Made by a program: the position numbers and the translations under genes. The notes beneath the pieces are model-generated. The model did no database searches and had not been told where the DNA came from. It was given only the letters and a program-made list of their open reading frames with translations. Below, piece by piece: positions 1 to 10,027 of a stretch of 64,000 bases of DNA (its first letter is position 1; the number at the start of each line of letters is the position of its first letter). Origin of the DNA: Fodinicola feengrottensis (GTDB lineage: Bacteria; Actinomycetota; Actinomycetes; Mycobacteriales; HKI-0501); assembly GCF_010993775.1 (NCBI RefSeq), contig NZ_WOTO01000038.1, forward strand, positions 23,166 to 87,165. Reading direction: 5' to 3'.

Positions 1-734
1 GGGCGTCGAGCAGGCCGCCAGCGAGCTCGGCGTGTCCACCGCGACCATCCGCCGCGATCTGGACGAGCTCGCCGAGCAGCGGATGCTGACCCGTACCCGT
101 ACCCGCGGCGGCGCGGTGCTCACCAGCGTCTCGTACGACCTGCCGCTGCGCTACAAGACCGCCCGGCACGCCCAGGAGAAGCTCCGGATCGCCCGGGCCG
201 CCGCGAGCCTGGTCGAGGTCGGCTGGGTGGTCGCGCTGAACGGAGGCACCACGTCCACCGAGGTGGCCCGGTCGCTGGCCGAGAGCGACGAGCTGGCCGC
301 CAGCTCGGTCAACCCGGCACTGACCATCGTCACGAACGCCCTCAACATCGCCAACGAGCTGGCCGTCCGCCCACACATCAAGATCGTCGTCACCGGCGGA
401 GTGGCCCGGCCGCAGTCGTACGAGCTGGTCGGCCCACTCTCCTCCGGCATCCTCGACCTGATCACCCTGGACGCCGCCGTCATCGGCGTCGACGGCATCG
501 ACGTACGGCACGGCGCGACCGCGCACAACGAGAGCGAAGCCGGCGTCAACACCCAAATGGTCGGCCGCGCCCGCCGGGTCATCGTGGTCGCCGACAGCTC
601 CAAACTCGGCGTCGGCACCTTCGCCCGGATCTGCCATCATCGACAAGGTCGACGTACTGATCACCGACGAAGCCGCCGACCTCGACATGTGCGCCCGCTT
701 CACCGACGCCGGCGTCGAAGTCCAGCGCGTCTGA
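1..734 (+). CDS. DeoR-family transcriptional regulator, 5' end cut by window
   Basis: The gene enters the window already in frame at base 2, so its first residues are missing. The visible start holds the recognition half of a DeoR winged helix (VSTATIRRDLDEL), followed by the DeoRC sugar-phosphate sensor fold with NGGTTSTEVAR, VVTGG and a DSSKLG motif near the C-terminus. Known DeoR proteins repress sugar catabolic operons and are released by phosphorylated sugars. The reading frame breaks near 633, after FARIC; the expected tail (IDKVDVLITDEA, ending EVQRV) is intact in the next frame and stops at 734. The nearest genes, a GH31 glycosidase and binding lipoproteins, would fit a carbohydrate regulon, but the gene's own operon lies outside the window. 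Confidence 0.85.
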
Positions 735-755
735 TCCTCTCCCGGTCTACATAGG

Positions 756-935
756 GTGCGGCGCGAAACTGTCGTACCCGACCCGAAAAAATCGCCCCCA
801 CCCAGTGACGGGTGGGGGGCGGGTTTGAGGACCAATGTTCAACGAAAAATTAAGGTCTACCTCTCGACCCACCCCCCGCCCGTTCAAAGGGAGGGGGAAA
901 GAAAAACAGACACCTACGACAATTTCGCGCCCCAC
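756..935 (+). repeat. MITE-like 180-bp intergenic repeat, copy 1
   Basis: The element begins GTGCGGCGCGAAACTGTCGT and ends with a near-perfect reverse complement of that sequence. Inside are a GC hairpin (CCCCCACCC-AGTGA-CGGGTGGGGG), an AT-rich core with AAAAATTAAGG, and a second hairpin (CCCCCCGCCC/GGGAGGGGG). It lies between the convergent 3' ends of the DeoR and GH31 genes. The same sequence recurs at 8530, 18350, 24663, 28380, 31233 and 57806. Confidence 0.9.
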
Positions 936-1018
936 CTACTCGGATTCCGCGAAATGGGGCGGCAATCGGACAGAGTGGGCCGGTGTCCGATTGTCACGAC
1001 GGCGGTGAAGGGGTGGGT

Positions 1019-3081
1019 TTACGACTGGTGGGAGAGGGCGGCGATCGCGGTGGCGGCGCCCGGGGCGCCCAGGCGGACGAAGGCGGGGGGTGACGCCGAG
1101 AGGGGCCGGGTACGCGGACAACGTGCGTGGGCCGGTGATCACTCGGTGGGTGACGGTGTCGAACCACGCGCCGGCCGGCAGGTCGATCGTGCGGGTGGGG
1201 GAGTCGCTCAACACCGGAGCGGCGAGCACCGAGGGGCCGAGCAGCATCCACTCATCGTCGGTCGTGTAGAAGCGTTGGTCGGCAGCGAAGTCGAAGAATA
1301 CCGGCCGGATGATCGGTGTGCCGTCGGCGACGGATTTCCGGGCCTGGGCTTGCAAATAGTCGGAGAGCCGACCGTGTCGCGCGATGGCGTTCTTGTAGAG
1401 CTGCACGGTTTCCGGGTCGTACGTGACGGGTTTGCCGGTGGTGTGGTCGACGACGCCGAGTGGGGAGGTCGACGAATACATCAGCGGCATCAGCGACGCT
1501 GCCTGTGCCCAGCGGACCAGGACCTGCTTGGTGGGCGCCGGTTCGCCGAGCGAGCCGCCGATCATGTCGGTTTCCACGAAGGGATAGCCGTCGGTGGAAA
1601 TCGCCATCGAGCGGCGCAAAGTCGTTCGCAGTTCGGGAAAACTCTCGTGCCGGCGTCGACCGCGCGGATCACGAAACCATATTTCTGGTTGCCCCAGTGC
1701 ACTCGTACGCCGGCACCCTGCAGGTCGAAACCGTCGGCCATTTCGGCGCCGAGCCGCTGGTAGTCGCCGGCCTGTACGCCGGCGGCCGGAGCGCAGCTGT
1801 CGTCAAAGAAACGGGTGTCGAACTTGAAGCCGTCCACGCCGTACGTGGACATCAGTTGGTGCAGGTTGCCGGTGTACCAGTCGCGAGCCGCGGGCTTGCC
1901 GAGGTCGATGATCCCGGCGGTGCCGTTCCACCAGGTGACAGTGCATGGCTTGGTCGAATCGGCGGCTGCGGCCAGCAGATAGCCGTGGTCCTTCGCGTAC
2001 GCGTAATTCGCCGAGTCGAGGTTGATCCAGAGCGTCGTCCAGAGCCCGAAATGATAGCCCATCGAGTGAATCTGGTCGGACATTGCCTTGGGGTTGGGGA
2101 AAGTCTTCGGATCGAAGGTCAGGTTGCCGTAATTCGACTCCCATTTGTCGTCCAGCTGGATGGTGTGCCCACCGAGCCCGGCCGCGTGCAGTTTTCCGGC
2201 CCAGTCAAGGACTTTGTTCTGGTCGATGGCGGTGTAGAACTGTGCCCATGAATTCCACAACGGTTGCGCGATCTCGGCTGGAGTCGCGTCGCTCTTCGAC
2301 GGTTTTCCTACGACCTCGACATAATCTTGGTAGACGGCGGACGGTGTCGACTCCACGAACACCGTCGAGGCGTACGAATCCGTGCTCTTGATGGTGAAAT
2401 CGCCGAGCCCGGAGGCGGATTTGTTGATCTGTACGTCCATCGGCGAGGCCGTCCGGACGTAGTTGCCGACCGACGACGACGTGTACCAGTAGGGCTCCAT
2501 CATCAGGTAGCTGGCCGGCGAGAAGTCCGGCTCCGACACCTGCCCGGCGTCCAGCGGGTACGGCTGGGCCGCGCCCTCACTGGTCTCGCCGCCGCCGTAC
2601 CAGTGACCGGCGGAGGACAGTTGGTAGCTCACCGTACGGGGGCGCCGGCCGGCGCGCCGGCGACCGACCACGTCAGGTCGTACCGGTCCGCGGTCGGCGT
2701 GATCGCCACCGCGACGGTGTCTGCGGGCGCGGTCGAGGCGGCCGCTATTCGCAGCGTGCCGGCCGCATAACTCCACGTCGTGACGCTGGTGGCGTGTTGG
2801 TCGCCGAACGCGAACCCGCCGGCCGGGTTGGTGGCCAGAACCGTCCTGCCGGCGCGCACGGTGCGCACGCCGAGGGTCTTCTCGTCGATCAGCAGCCGAT
2901 AGCCCGGGCCGCCATGCCCCGGCGGCACGGTGACTGTCAGTTGACCGCGGGATTCGCTCACGGCGACCGGGCCTGGGCCATCTCGATCGGCAGCCGCCGC
3001 GCCGACCGTGGTGATGGTCGGCAGTAGGGCGGTGACCAGGGCAAACGCTCCGGCGGTGAGGAGGGTACGGGTACGAGCCAT
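1019..3081 (-). CDS. Secreted GH31-family glycoside hydrolase (frameshifted)
   Basis: Predicted to cleave alpha-linked sugars outside the cell. The start at 3081 (MARTRTLL) gives a Sec-type signal peptide and is preceded by a GGGAG box. The catalytic TIM barrel is clear from HTIQLDDKWE, FGLWTTLWINLDS, the nucleophile strand GVDGFKFDT, and GYPFVETDMIGGS, the pattern of MYORG/YicI-type GH31 enzymes. The usual Gly-Glu after the nucleophile strand (KFDxGE) is Thr-Arg here, so substrate and activity are uncertain. Three frameshifts (near 2640, 1620 and 1085) split the roughly 687-residue product. The order of conserved blocks is intact, so sequence error is more likely than decay. It is convergent with the DeoR gene and divergent from the lipoprotein genes. 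Confidence 0.8.
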
Positions 3082-3443
3082 CAGCACTCCCAGCAACTCG
3101 AATGACTGTTCCTGCGTGAAAGTTGGGATTTTGTGCCACTAACATGCATAGCTCACCCGCTCTCGATCGCAATGTCAAGACGCGTGAGTCGCTCCGCGCG
3201 GCGATCTGGGCGATGGTGCGCTAAAGTTCGCGAGCCGACCGAGCGACCGTCAGTATATGTGGGGTTAAATGCACATTTTCGCCGATGCGGGAATCGGAAC
3301 TGTCGGGCCGCGAACCGGTGCGGCGATGGTGGAAACCGTCCTATGCTGCGCTGCAGTAAAAAATTGTCTGCCAGTGTCGGTTCGCTGTGATTCACATCCC
3401 GACGGGCCGTGGCCGGCGGAGACGGGCGCGGAAGGAATGGGAC
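3082..3443. promoter_or_regulatory. Divergent intergenic region between GH31 and lipoprotein genes
   Basis: This 362-bp gap holds no credible gene. It is less GC-rich than its neighbours, with stretches such as GGGGTTAAATGCACATTTTC near 3262, and must hold the promoters of both the GH31 gene (leftward) and the first lipoprotein gene (rightward). A GAAGG ribosome-binding site precedes the ATG at 3444. I could not assign a specific operator. Confidence 0.5.
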
Positions 3444-5129
3444 ATGTCTGATCGAAAGCGGGTCTTGCGGGGGGTCGCCTTGGCGTCAGCCGCCGCGCTC
3501 GCGCTTAGCGCGTGTGGCACGCCGGACTCCGGTGGCGACGCGGGCAATGGCAAGGAGCACCGAGGCGGCACGCTCAACGTGCTCATACAGTCGGATTTCG
3601 AGCACATCGACCCGCAGCGGACCTACACCGCGGCCGGCGAGAGCTTCGACCGGCTGATCGCGCCGGCGCTGACCGCGTACAAGAACGCGCCAGGCAAGGC
3701 GGGCGCGGAGATCACCGGCGACTCGGCCACCGACACCGGCAGTCACAACGCCGACAACACCGTGTGGACCTTCACCCTCCGGGACGGGTTGAAGTGGCAG
3801 GACGGAAAGGCCGTCACCTGTGACGACTTCAAGTACGGCGTCGAGCGCTCGTTCTCCGACCTGATCACCGACGGCGCCGACTACCAGAAGCAGTATCTGG
3901 TCGGCGGCGACTCGTACAAGGGCATCTACCTCGACCCGGCCGGACTGCCCTCGATTATCTGCAGTGGCAACAAAATCGCCTTCCACCTGAACAAGTCGAT
4001 CAACGACTTCAACTACACGGTGACGTTGCCGACGTTCAGCGCGGTGCGTAAGGACAAGGACACCAAGGAAAAGTACGACAACAACGTGTTCTCGTACGGG
4101 CCGTACCAGATCGACAGCTACGTGCGATCCAAGTCGATTGACCTCAGCCGTAACAAGTTCTGGGATCAGGCAAAGGATCCGGTTCGCAAGAACCTGCCGG
4201 ACAAGTGGGCTTTCGCGATCGGTGCCGACGAGACCGTCATCACCGACCGGATGCTGCACGACCAGGGCCCGGACCAGAGCACGATCACCCTCGGCGCCAA
4301 CATCTCGCCGCAACAGGTGGCGCAGGTGCAGGCCGACCCGAAGTTGAAGTCCCGGCTGTTGAGCGGCCCGGACGGCTTCACGTACTACCTGTCGATCAAC
4401 AACAGCAAGATCAAGGACGTGAACTGCCGTCGGGCGTACACGTACGCGATCGACAAGACGACCTACCTGACCGCGCTGGGCGGACCGGCGGTCGGTGAGC
4501 TCGCCACCTCGATCATCGCGCCGAATCTGCCGGCCCACCGGGACAGCATCGACGTGTACGGCCTGCAGAAGATGCCGCAGGGTGACCCGAACAAGGCCAA
4601 GCAGCTGTTGGCCCAGTCGCCGACCTGCCCGCGCACCATCACGTTCGACTACCGGACCGGCAACACCGCCGACGACAAGGCCGCGGCCGCGATCGTGGCC
4701 GGCATGGCCCGGGCCGGCATCACCGTCAAGCTGAACCCGATCGCCCGCAACGTCTACATCGCCACCGTCGGCAAGCCGGCGGCCCAGCACGACATGGCGA
4801 TCAACAGCTGGATCGCCGACTGGCCGTCCGGTTCGGCGGTCATCTCGCAGCTGTTCGACGGCCGGATTATCAGCGCGAGTGGAAACCCGAACCGTTCGCA
4901 GCTGAACGACTCGGCCATCAACGCCGGAATTGACGCCGCGTACAAAGAACCCGATAACGCCAAAGCCCAGATGATGTGGGGCGATCTGGACGAAAAAGTG
5001 CAGCAGGACGCGGCCGTCATTCCGCTGCGTTTCACCAAGGCATACGTTTTGTACGGTTCGAAGGTGACCGGTGCTTTCCTTGATCCGGTCTATTCCGATG
5101 CCGATCTTTGCAATGTGGGCGTGAGCTGA
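3444..5129 (+). CDS. ABC transporter substrate-binding lipoprotein, family 5, paralog 1
   Basis: Extracytoplasmic binding lipoprotein of the SBP_bac_5 (DppA/OppA) type, which normally delivers peptides or other solutes to an ABC permease. The 561-residue product has a signal peptide ending in the lipobox LSAC, then the family features: DFEHIDPQRTYT, WTFTLRDGLKWQDGKAVTCDDF, SYGPYQI and a C-terminal IADWPSGS segment. The reading frame is intact. The ATG at 3444 follows a GAAGG box by a few bases. A close paralog follows, and no permease or ATPase gene is nearby, so both proteins may serve a transporter encoded elsewhere. The ligand cannot be predicted from sequence. Confidence 0.88.
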   Translation: MSDRKRVLRGVALASAAALALSACGTPDSGGDAGNGKEHRGGTLNVLIQSDFEHIDPQRTYTAAGESFDRLIAPALTAYKNAPGKAGAEITGDSATDTGSHNADNTVWTFTLRDGLKWQDGKAVTCDDFKYGVERSFSDLITDGADYQKQYLVGGDSYKGIYLDPAGLPSIICSGNKIAFHLNKSINDFNYTVTLPTFSAVRKDKDTKEKYDNNVFSYGPYQIDSYVRSKSIDLSRNKFWDQAKDPVRKNLPDKWAFAIGADETVITDRMLHDQGPDQSTITLGANISPQQVAQVQADPKLKSRLLSGPDGFTYYLSINNSKIKDVNCRRAYTYAIDKTTYLTALGGPAVGELATSIIAPNLPAHRDSIDVYGLQKMPQGDPNKAKQLLAQSPTCPRTITFDYRTGNTADDKAAAAIVAGMARAGITVKLNPIARNVYIATVGKPAAQHDMAINSWIADWPSGSAVISQLFDGRIISASGNPNRSQLNDSAINAGIDAAYKEPDNAKAQMMWGDLDEKVQQDAAVIPLRFTKAYVLYGSKVTGAFLDPVYSDADLCNVGVS

Positions 5130-5156
5130 ACCGCATTGCACCGGAATGCACCAAAA

Positions 5157-5195
5157 CACGGAGCCTGGTCGCCGCGATGGTGGCTGGGCTCCGTG
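5157..5195 (+). terminator. Rho-independent-type hairpin after lipoprotein gene 1
   Basis: CACGGAGCC (5157-5165) pairs with GGCTCCGTG (5187-5195), 28 bases after the stop codon. There is no long U tract, as is common in actinomycetes. It separates the two paralogous lipoprotein genes into different transcripts. Confidence 0.6.
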
Positions 5196-5366
5196 CGTTC
5201 CTGGGCAAATTCTGTGGAACCTCGTACGGCGGCGATCGTCCCGCGATTACGATGCGGTGACGTTTCGGCGACCACTCTTGGGCGCCGGAGTTTGACCGGC
5301 ATATCGTGCGGCACGACCGGGTCGCGCGACAGCGGGCGATGTGTCCGGAAAAGGGAAGGAAATCGA

Positions 5367-7086
5367 ATGTCTCTAAAGGGCATCCGCGGCTCACGACTAG
5401 CCGTGGCCGGTGTGGCTCTGTCACTGGTGACCCTGGTGGCGAGCGCATGTGGCACGCCTGACACGCCGAGCGGGGGCGGAGGTGGCACCGCCGTCAAACG
5501 TGGCGGGACCGTCTACGTCCTCATGCAGCAGGACTTCGAGCACCTCGATCCGGCGCGCAGCTACGTCGGTCAGCAGCTCAGCCTCAACCGGCTGTTCGCG
5601 CCCACCCTGACCGCCTTCAAGGCGGCCGCTGGGCAGACCGGCACCGAGATCCAGGCCGACTCCGCGACGGACATCGGCAAGCACAACGCCGACTCCACCG
5701 AGTGGACCTTCACCGTCCGGGACGGTCTGAAGTGGCAGGACGGCAAGGCCGTCACCTGCGCGGACTTCAAGTACGGCGTGGAGCGCTCGTTCTCCAGCCT
5801 GCTGCCGGACGGTCCCGAATACCAGAAGCAGTATCTGGTCGGTGGCAAGGACTACCCGGGCATCTACCAGGCGCCCCAGGGCCTGCCGTCGGTGATCTGC
5901 AACGGCAACACCATCACGTACAAGCTGAGCAGCCCGGTGACCGACTTCAACAACACGGTGACCCTGCCGATCTTCTCGGCGGTCCGCAAGGACAAGGACA
6001 CCAAGGCGCAGTACGACACCACGTTCTTCTCGTACGGGCCGTACCAGATCCAGAAGTACACCCGTGACCAGCAGCTGATCCTGGTTCGCAACAAGTACTG
6101 GGACCAGAGCAAGGACACCCTGCGCCAGAACTACCCGGACAAGTGGCAGTTCACGTTCGGCCTGGACGAGAGCGTGGTCACCGACCGGCTGAAGCAGGAC
6201 CGCGGCAACGACCAGGCGGCGGTCACCTCCGGCCTGTTCGTCTCGGCGTCCGAGGCGCCCGGCATCCTCGCCGACCCGAACGAGAAGGCGCGGACCGTCA
6301 CCGGCCTCACCCCGTACACGTACTACATCGCCATCAACACCAAGAAGGTGCCGGACCTCAAGTGCCGGCAGGCGTACGAGTACGCGATCGATAAGACCAC
6401 TTACCTGACCGCTTTCGGCGGCCCGAACTACGGTGAGCCGGCCACCTCGATCATCAACCCGTTGCTGAAGGCTCATAAGGACTTCGACCTCTACGGCACG
6501 AAGACCTCGCCGACCGGTGACCCGGCCAAGGCCAAGGCGCTGCTGGCCCAGTCGCCGACCTGCTCGCGCAACATCAAGTTCGACTACCGTACGAACAACT
6601 CCGGTGACGACAAAGCGGCCGCCGCGGTCAAGGCCGCGTTCGCCCGTGCCGGTATCAACGTGACGCCGAACCCGATCAAGCGCAGCGAGTACTACGCGAC
6701 CATCGGCAATCGGCAAGCCGGTTGTGCAGAACGAGATCTCGTTTGGCTCGTGGGCGGCTGACTGGCCGTCGGGTGGCTCGGTCATCCCGCCGTTGTTCGA
6801 CGGCCGGCAGATCCCGGCCGCCGGCAACCAGAACTTCGCGCAGCTCAACGTCCCGGCCATCAACAACGGCATGGACGCGGCCGCGAAGATCGCCGACCCG
6901 ACGCAGGCCCAGCAGGCATGGGGCAACCTGGACCAGCAGGTCCAGGAGCAGGCCGCGACCATCCCGATGCGTTACCTGAAGACCGTCCTGATGCACGGCT
7001 CCAAGATCGGCGGGAACGTGTTCCTGGACAGCAACTACTCAGAGATCAACATCTGCACGATCGGTGTCACCGACACCAGCGTCTAA
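5367..7086 (+). CDS. ABC transporter substrate-binding lipoprotein, family 5, paralog 2 (frameshifted)
   Basis: A paralog of the preceding lipoprotein along its whole length: lipobox ASAC, DFEHLDPARSYV, WTFTVRDGLKWQDGKAVTC, SYGPYQIQKY, and a C-terminal half with SWAADWPSGGS. The start at 5367 (MSLKGIRG) follows an AGGGAAGG box. The frame is lost near 6712, where the heptamer ATCGGCA occurs twice in tandem; removing one copy restores TIGKPVVQNE and reads on to 7086. The two genes probably arose by tandem duplication and may differ in ligand. A strong hairpin terminator follows directly. Confidence 0.87.
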
Positions 7087-7094
7087 GCGCTCCA

Positions 7095-7131
7095 GCCAAA
7101 CGCCCTCACAGAACCTGTGAGGGCGTTTGGC
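7095..7131 (+). terminator. Strong hairpin terminator
   Basis: A 17-bp perfect stem around GCCAAACGCCCTCACAG and its complement, with a three-base AAC loop, lies 9 bases after the stop of the second lipoprotein gene. Confidence 0.85.
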
Positions 7132-7158
7132 GTTTAGCGGCGTGTTAACGCGGGCAGT

Positions 7159-7869
7159 ATGACGCTGCTGGGTAGCGACCGGCTACCGTGCACGATGGAT
7201 GGATCCAGGCAGCGGGGGACCTGCTTCGTTCATCTGGTTCGTAGTGATCCTGGGGGGGGGACGGTACGACGTGGGACCGAAGGCGACAGGCTCGTGAGTG
7301 TCGAGCCGGTGGATGACGGCGGTGACGGGTCGACCCGGTTGCGGTTGTGGACCGTACGCCGGCAGCTCACCGACGGTGGATGGCTGCGCTGGGCACCGGA
7401 CGCGACGACCTTGCTGGTGTCGGTTTTCGCCGAGTCATCGCGATTACCGTGGTCCGGCTATGACGAAGAGGTGACCAGCAGGGCCGGTTGGAAGTCGTCC
7501 CCGTGGGCGCTGCCCGAGGACGACGCCGACCGTACGGCGCTGCGGCTGCTGCTGGCCGGCCGGAAACCGGCCGGTGGCGGGGCCTCGGTGAGCCGGCTTG
7601 CCCGGCACATGCAGCGCTGGTCACGGGTGTGCCGGACGGCTGCTGGCGCCGGCGACCAGCAGGTGCTCTCGGACCTGCATCGCGCGCTGGTCCGCTTCGG
7701 CGTACTGACCGACACCGGCCTGCTCAGCCGGCGGACGGTGGGGCTGGGAGAGGTCGCCAACGTGCTGGACGTGCTGCCGCTGACCGAGGCCGAGCGGGCC
7801 GAAGAGGAGCAGGCGCAGCGCGGCGAGCCGCCGCGGATCCACCGGCAGCGCTCGGTCGCCGACCGTTGA
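7159..7869 (+). CDS. Conserved-looking hypothetical protein upstream of aldolase
   Basis: Not recognised. The frame from ATG 7159 gives 236 residues, but the first 45 look unlike protein; a GTG at 7294 (VSVEPVDDG) is an equally plausible start and would give about 191 residues. The body is soluble and rich in Trp, Arg and acidic residues (LRLWTVRRQL, GWLRWAPDA, LPLTEAERAEEEQAQR), with no membrane segment or signal peptide. Its TGA overlaps the TTG start of the aldolase gene, so the two are probably translated together and functionally linked. Confidence 0.55.
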   Translation: MTLLGSDRLPCTMDGSRQRGTCFVHLVRSDPGGGTVRRGTEGDRLVSVEPVDDGGDGSTRLRLWTVRRQLTDGGWLRWAPDATTLLVSVFAESSRLPWSGYDEEVTSRAGWKSSPWALPEDDADRTALRLLLAGRKPAGGGASVSRLARHMQRWSRVCRTAAGAGDQQVLSDLHRALVRFGVLTDTGLLSRRTVGLGEVANVLDVLPLTEAERAEEEQAQRGEPPRIHRQRSVADR

Positions 7870-8480
7870 CCGTCGATGCTCTCGTCGAGGAGCTTATCGA
7901 GGTCGGCCGTGACCTGGTCGCGACTGGCCTGACCAGGGCATCTTCCGGCAACCTGTCGGCCCGGTTGGCCGGCTCGGACACCTTCGTGATCACCGGCAGG
8001 GGGACCTGGCTGAACCGGCTCCGGCCAGCCGACTTCGCGGTCGTACGGCTGGATGACACGGTCGTCGGCGGCCCCGCGGTGCCGTCCACCGAATACCGGC
8101 TGCACCTGCGTACGTACCAGGCCAGGCCGGACGCCAACAGCGTCATCCACGCCCACCCGCGGATGTCCGTACTGGTGGACGCGCTTGGCCACGAGATCAA
8201 ACCGCTGACCCTGGACCAGGCCTACTACCTGCCCCGGATCGGCCGCATCGACTTCTACCCGAACGGTTCCTGGGACCTTGCCGACCACGCCGCCGCGGCC
8301 TGCGCGGACTGCGACGCGGTGGTGCTCGGCTACCACGGCAGCTCGTGCGTCGGCGACACCGTCGAGATGGCCCACCGCCGTACGCTCATCCTCGAGGACG
8401 CAGCCACGCTGACCTACCACGCTGTCCTCGCCGGCCGCCCGGATCTGCGCTTCCCGCCCGGCGTAAAGCTGACTGACTAA
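7866..8480 (+). CDS. Class II aldolase/adducin-family protein
   Basis: Zinc-dependent aldolase or epimerase of the FucA/AraD superfamily, acting on sugar phosphates or related hydroxy compounds in the cytoplasm. The family core is visible: SSGNLSAR near the start, the zinc-binding HAHP (around residue 97), a second YHGS site, and a conserved Glu in STEYRLH. The length of 204 residues is typical. Translation probably begins at TTG 7866, whose last two bases are shared with the previous stop (TTGA). The exact substrate cannot be assigned. Confidence 0.8.
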   Translation: MTVDALVEELIEVGRDLVATGLTRASSGNLSARLAGSDTFVITGRGTWLNRLRPADFAVVRLDDTVVGGPAVPSTEYRLHLRTYQARPDANSVIHAHPRMSVLVDALGHEIKPLTLDQAYYLPRIGRIDFYPNGSWDLADHAAAACADCDAVVLGYHGSSCVGDTVEMAHRRTLILEDAATLTYHAVLAGRPDLRFPPGVKLTD

Positions 8481-8529
8481 TGGCCCCTGCCGGACGAGCA
8501 TTGTCGATTCGGTGCCTGCCGCCGACCAG

Positions 8530-8709
8530 GTGCGGCGCGAAATTGTCGTAGGTGTCTGTTTTTTTCTTTCCCCCTCCCTTTGAACGGGCGGGGGGTGGGT
8601 CGAGAGGTGGACCTTAATTTTTAGTTGAACATTGGTCCTGAACCCGCCCCCCACCCGTCACTGGGTGGGGGCAAATCTGCCGGAGGGGTACGACAGTTTC
8701 GCGCCGTAC
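8530..8709 (-). repeat. MITE-like 180-bp intergenic repeat, copy 2
   Basis: Inverted copy of the family described at 756-935, exactly 180 bp between its terminal repeats (GTGCGGCGCGAAATTGTCGT at the left, complement at the right). It lies between the convergent aldolase and tmsB genes, beside a separate long hairpin. Confidence 0.9.
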
Positions 8710-8715
8710 CCCTCT

Positions 8716-8754
8716 TGGCGTTTGGCCGCGATGACTCATCGCGGCCAAACGCCA
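8716..8754. terminator. Bidirectional long hairpin between convergent genes
   Basis: TGGCGTTTGGCCGCGATGA (8716-8734) is followed, after one central base, by its exact complement (8736-8754). The 19-bp arms make a perfect cruciform 7 bases from the tmsB stop codon. It should terminate leftward transcription of the tms operon and could also stop the aldolase transcript. Confidence 0.8.
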
Positions 8755-8761
8755 GATCGAC

Positions 8762-10027
8762 CTAGAACCAAGGGCGCAGCGGGACGTTGGCGTTGCCGGT
8801 CGAGTCGACCTTGACGCCGAGCACCTGGTGCAGCTGGATCTTGTTCTTCTCGAACGACAGCCGTGAGGCCGCCATGTAAAGCGCCCACACCCGGGCCGTC
8901 CCGAGCCCGACCTCCTGGACCGCCTCGTCCCAGTGCTCGTCGAGGTTGTCGCACCAGCCCTTGAGCGTCATCGCGTAGTGCTCACGCAGGTTCTCCGCGT
9001 GCCGCGGCTCAAAACCGTTGTCCTGCAGGGCGGTGACCGTACGCCCAAGAGCGGTGATCTCGCCGTCCGGGAACACGAAACGGTTGATGAAACCACGTCC
9101 GTACGCGACCCGTTCGGTGTTGGTCGGGCGCATGATCGAGTGGTTCAACAGCCGGCCCTGCGGCCTTAGCAGGCCATGCAGTTTCTGGAAATACGCCGAG
9201 TAGTTCTTCACGCCGATGTGCTCGGTCAGCCCGATCGAGCTGATCGCGTCGAACGGCCCGTCCACCACGTCGCGGTAGTCGCCGTGCCGGATCTCGGCCA
9301 CATCGGACAGTCCCTGCTCGGCGACCGCCTTCTGGCCCCATTCGGCCTGCTGCCGCGAAAGCGTCACGCCGACCACGGTCACGCCGTAGTGCTTGGCCGC
9401 GTGCCGGACCATCCCGCCCCAGCCGCAGCCGATGTCCAGCAGCCGCTGGCCGGGCTGCAGGCCGAGCTTGCGGCACACCAGGTCGTGCTTCTCGTACTGC
9501 GCCTCTTCCAGCGTCGACTCCGCCGTCGGATAGACCGCGCAGGTGTACGCCATCGACGGGCCGAGCACCCACTCGTAGAACGTGTTGGACACGTCGTAGT
9601 GGTGCTTGATCGCCGCCGCGTCCCGGTTCTTGGCGTGCCGCAGGCCGTGAGCCAACCGGCTGGCGCCAATCTCCTCCGGCAGCGGCGGGTTCCACTTCAG
9701 GATCTTGAGCCCGAGGTCACGCAACACCCGGACCTTCTCGGCCACCCCGATCGGCTCGAAGTCCACACTGCCGAGCACCTTGAAGGCGTCGTAGATCTTG
9801 CCTTCGACCTCCAGTGCCCCACTGACGTACGCGCGCGCCAGGCCCAGCTCCATCGACGCGGAGGTGGCCAGATACGACAGCGCTTGCTCGTTGACGACCC
9901 GTACCTTGACCGGCGCGTCGGTCGGTCCGTAGCGGCTGCCGTCGTACGCGACGAACTCGATCGGCGCACCGGCCCCGACCGCTGTCGCGATGATGTCGGC
10001 GATTGTGCGGCGCTTGCGACTCATCAT
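8762..10027 (-). CDS. tmsB: S-adenosylmethionine-dependent fatty acid methyltransferase (TmsB/BfaB-type)
   Basis: CFA-synthase family enzyme that methylates the double bond of oleoyl phospholipid chains at C-10, giving a 10-methylene intermediate. The 421-residue product has the SAM-binding LDIGCGWGG motif, IKHHYDVSN and the TEHIG motif of the cyclopropane/methyl-transfer family. Its ATG overlaps the stop of the upstream oxidase gene (ATGA), so the two are translationally coupled. This pairing is the hallmark of the tms/bfa genes for tuberculostearic-type branched lipids in actinobacteria, and is why I prefer this role over cyclopropanation. The frame is intact. Confidence 0.85.
   Translation of the reverse strand: MMSRKRRTIADIIATAVGAGAPIEFVAYDGSRYGPTDAPVKVRVVNEQALSYLATSASMELGLARAYVSGALEVEGKIYDAFKVLGSVDFEPIGVAEKVRVLRDLGLKILKWNPPLPEEIGASRLAHGLRHAKNRDAAAIKHHYDVSNTFYEWVLGPSMAYTCAVYPTAESTLEEAQYEKHDLVCRKLGLQPGQRLLDIGCGWGGMVRHAAKHYGVTVVGVTLSRQQAEWGQKAVAEQGLSDVAEIRHGDYRDVVDGPFDAISSIGLTEHIGVKNYSAYFQKLHGLLRPQGRLLNHSIMRPTNTERVAYGRGFINRFVFPDGEITALGRTVTALQDNGFEPRHAENLREHYAMTLKGWCDNLDEHWDEAVQEVGLGTARVWALYMAASRLSFEKNKIQLHQVLGVKVDSTGNANVPLRPWF

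Noticed and set aside
3486..5159. A 557-codon open frame on the minus strand across the first lipoprotein gene
   Set aside because: It is a mirror of a well-supported lipoprotein gene in GC-rich DNA; its translation is rich in Arg, Val and Gly with no domain, and it lacks a ribosome-binding site.
5421..6962. A 513-codon minus-strand frame across the second lipoprotein gene
   Set aside because: Same kind of antisense shadow; the plus-strand protein has a signal peptide and conserved motifs.
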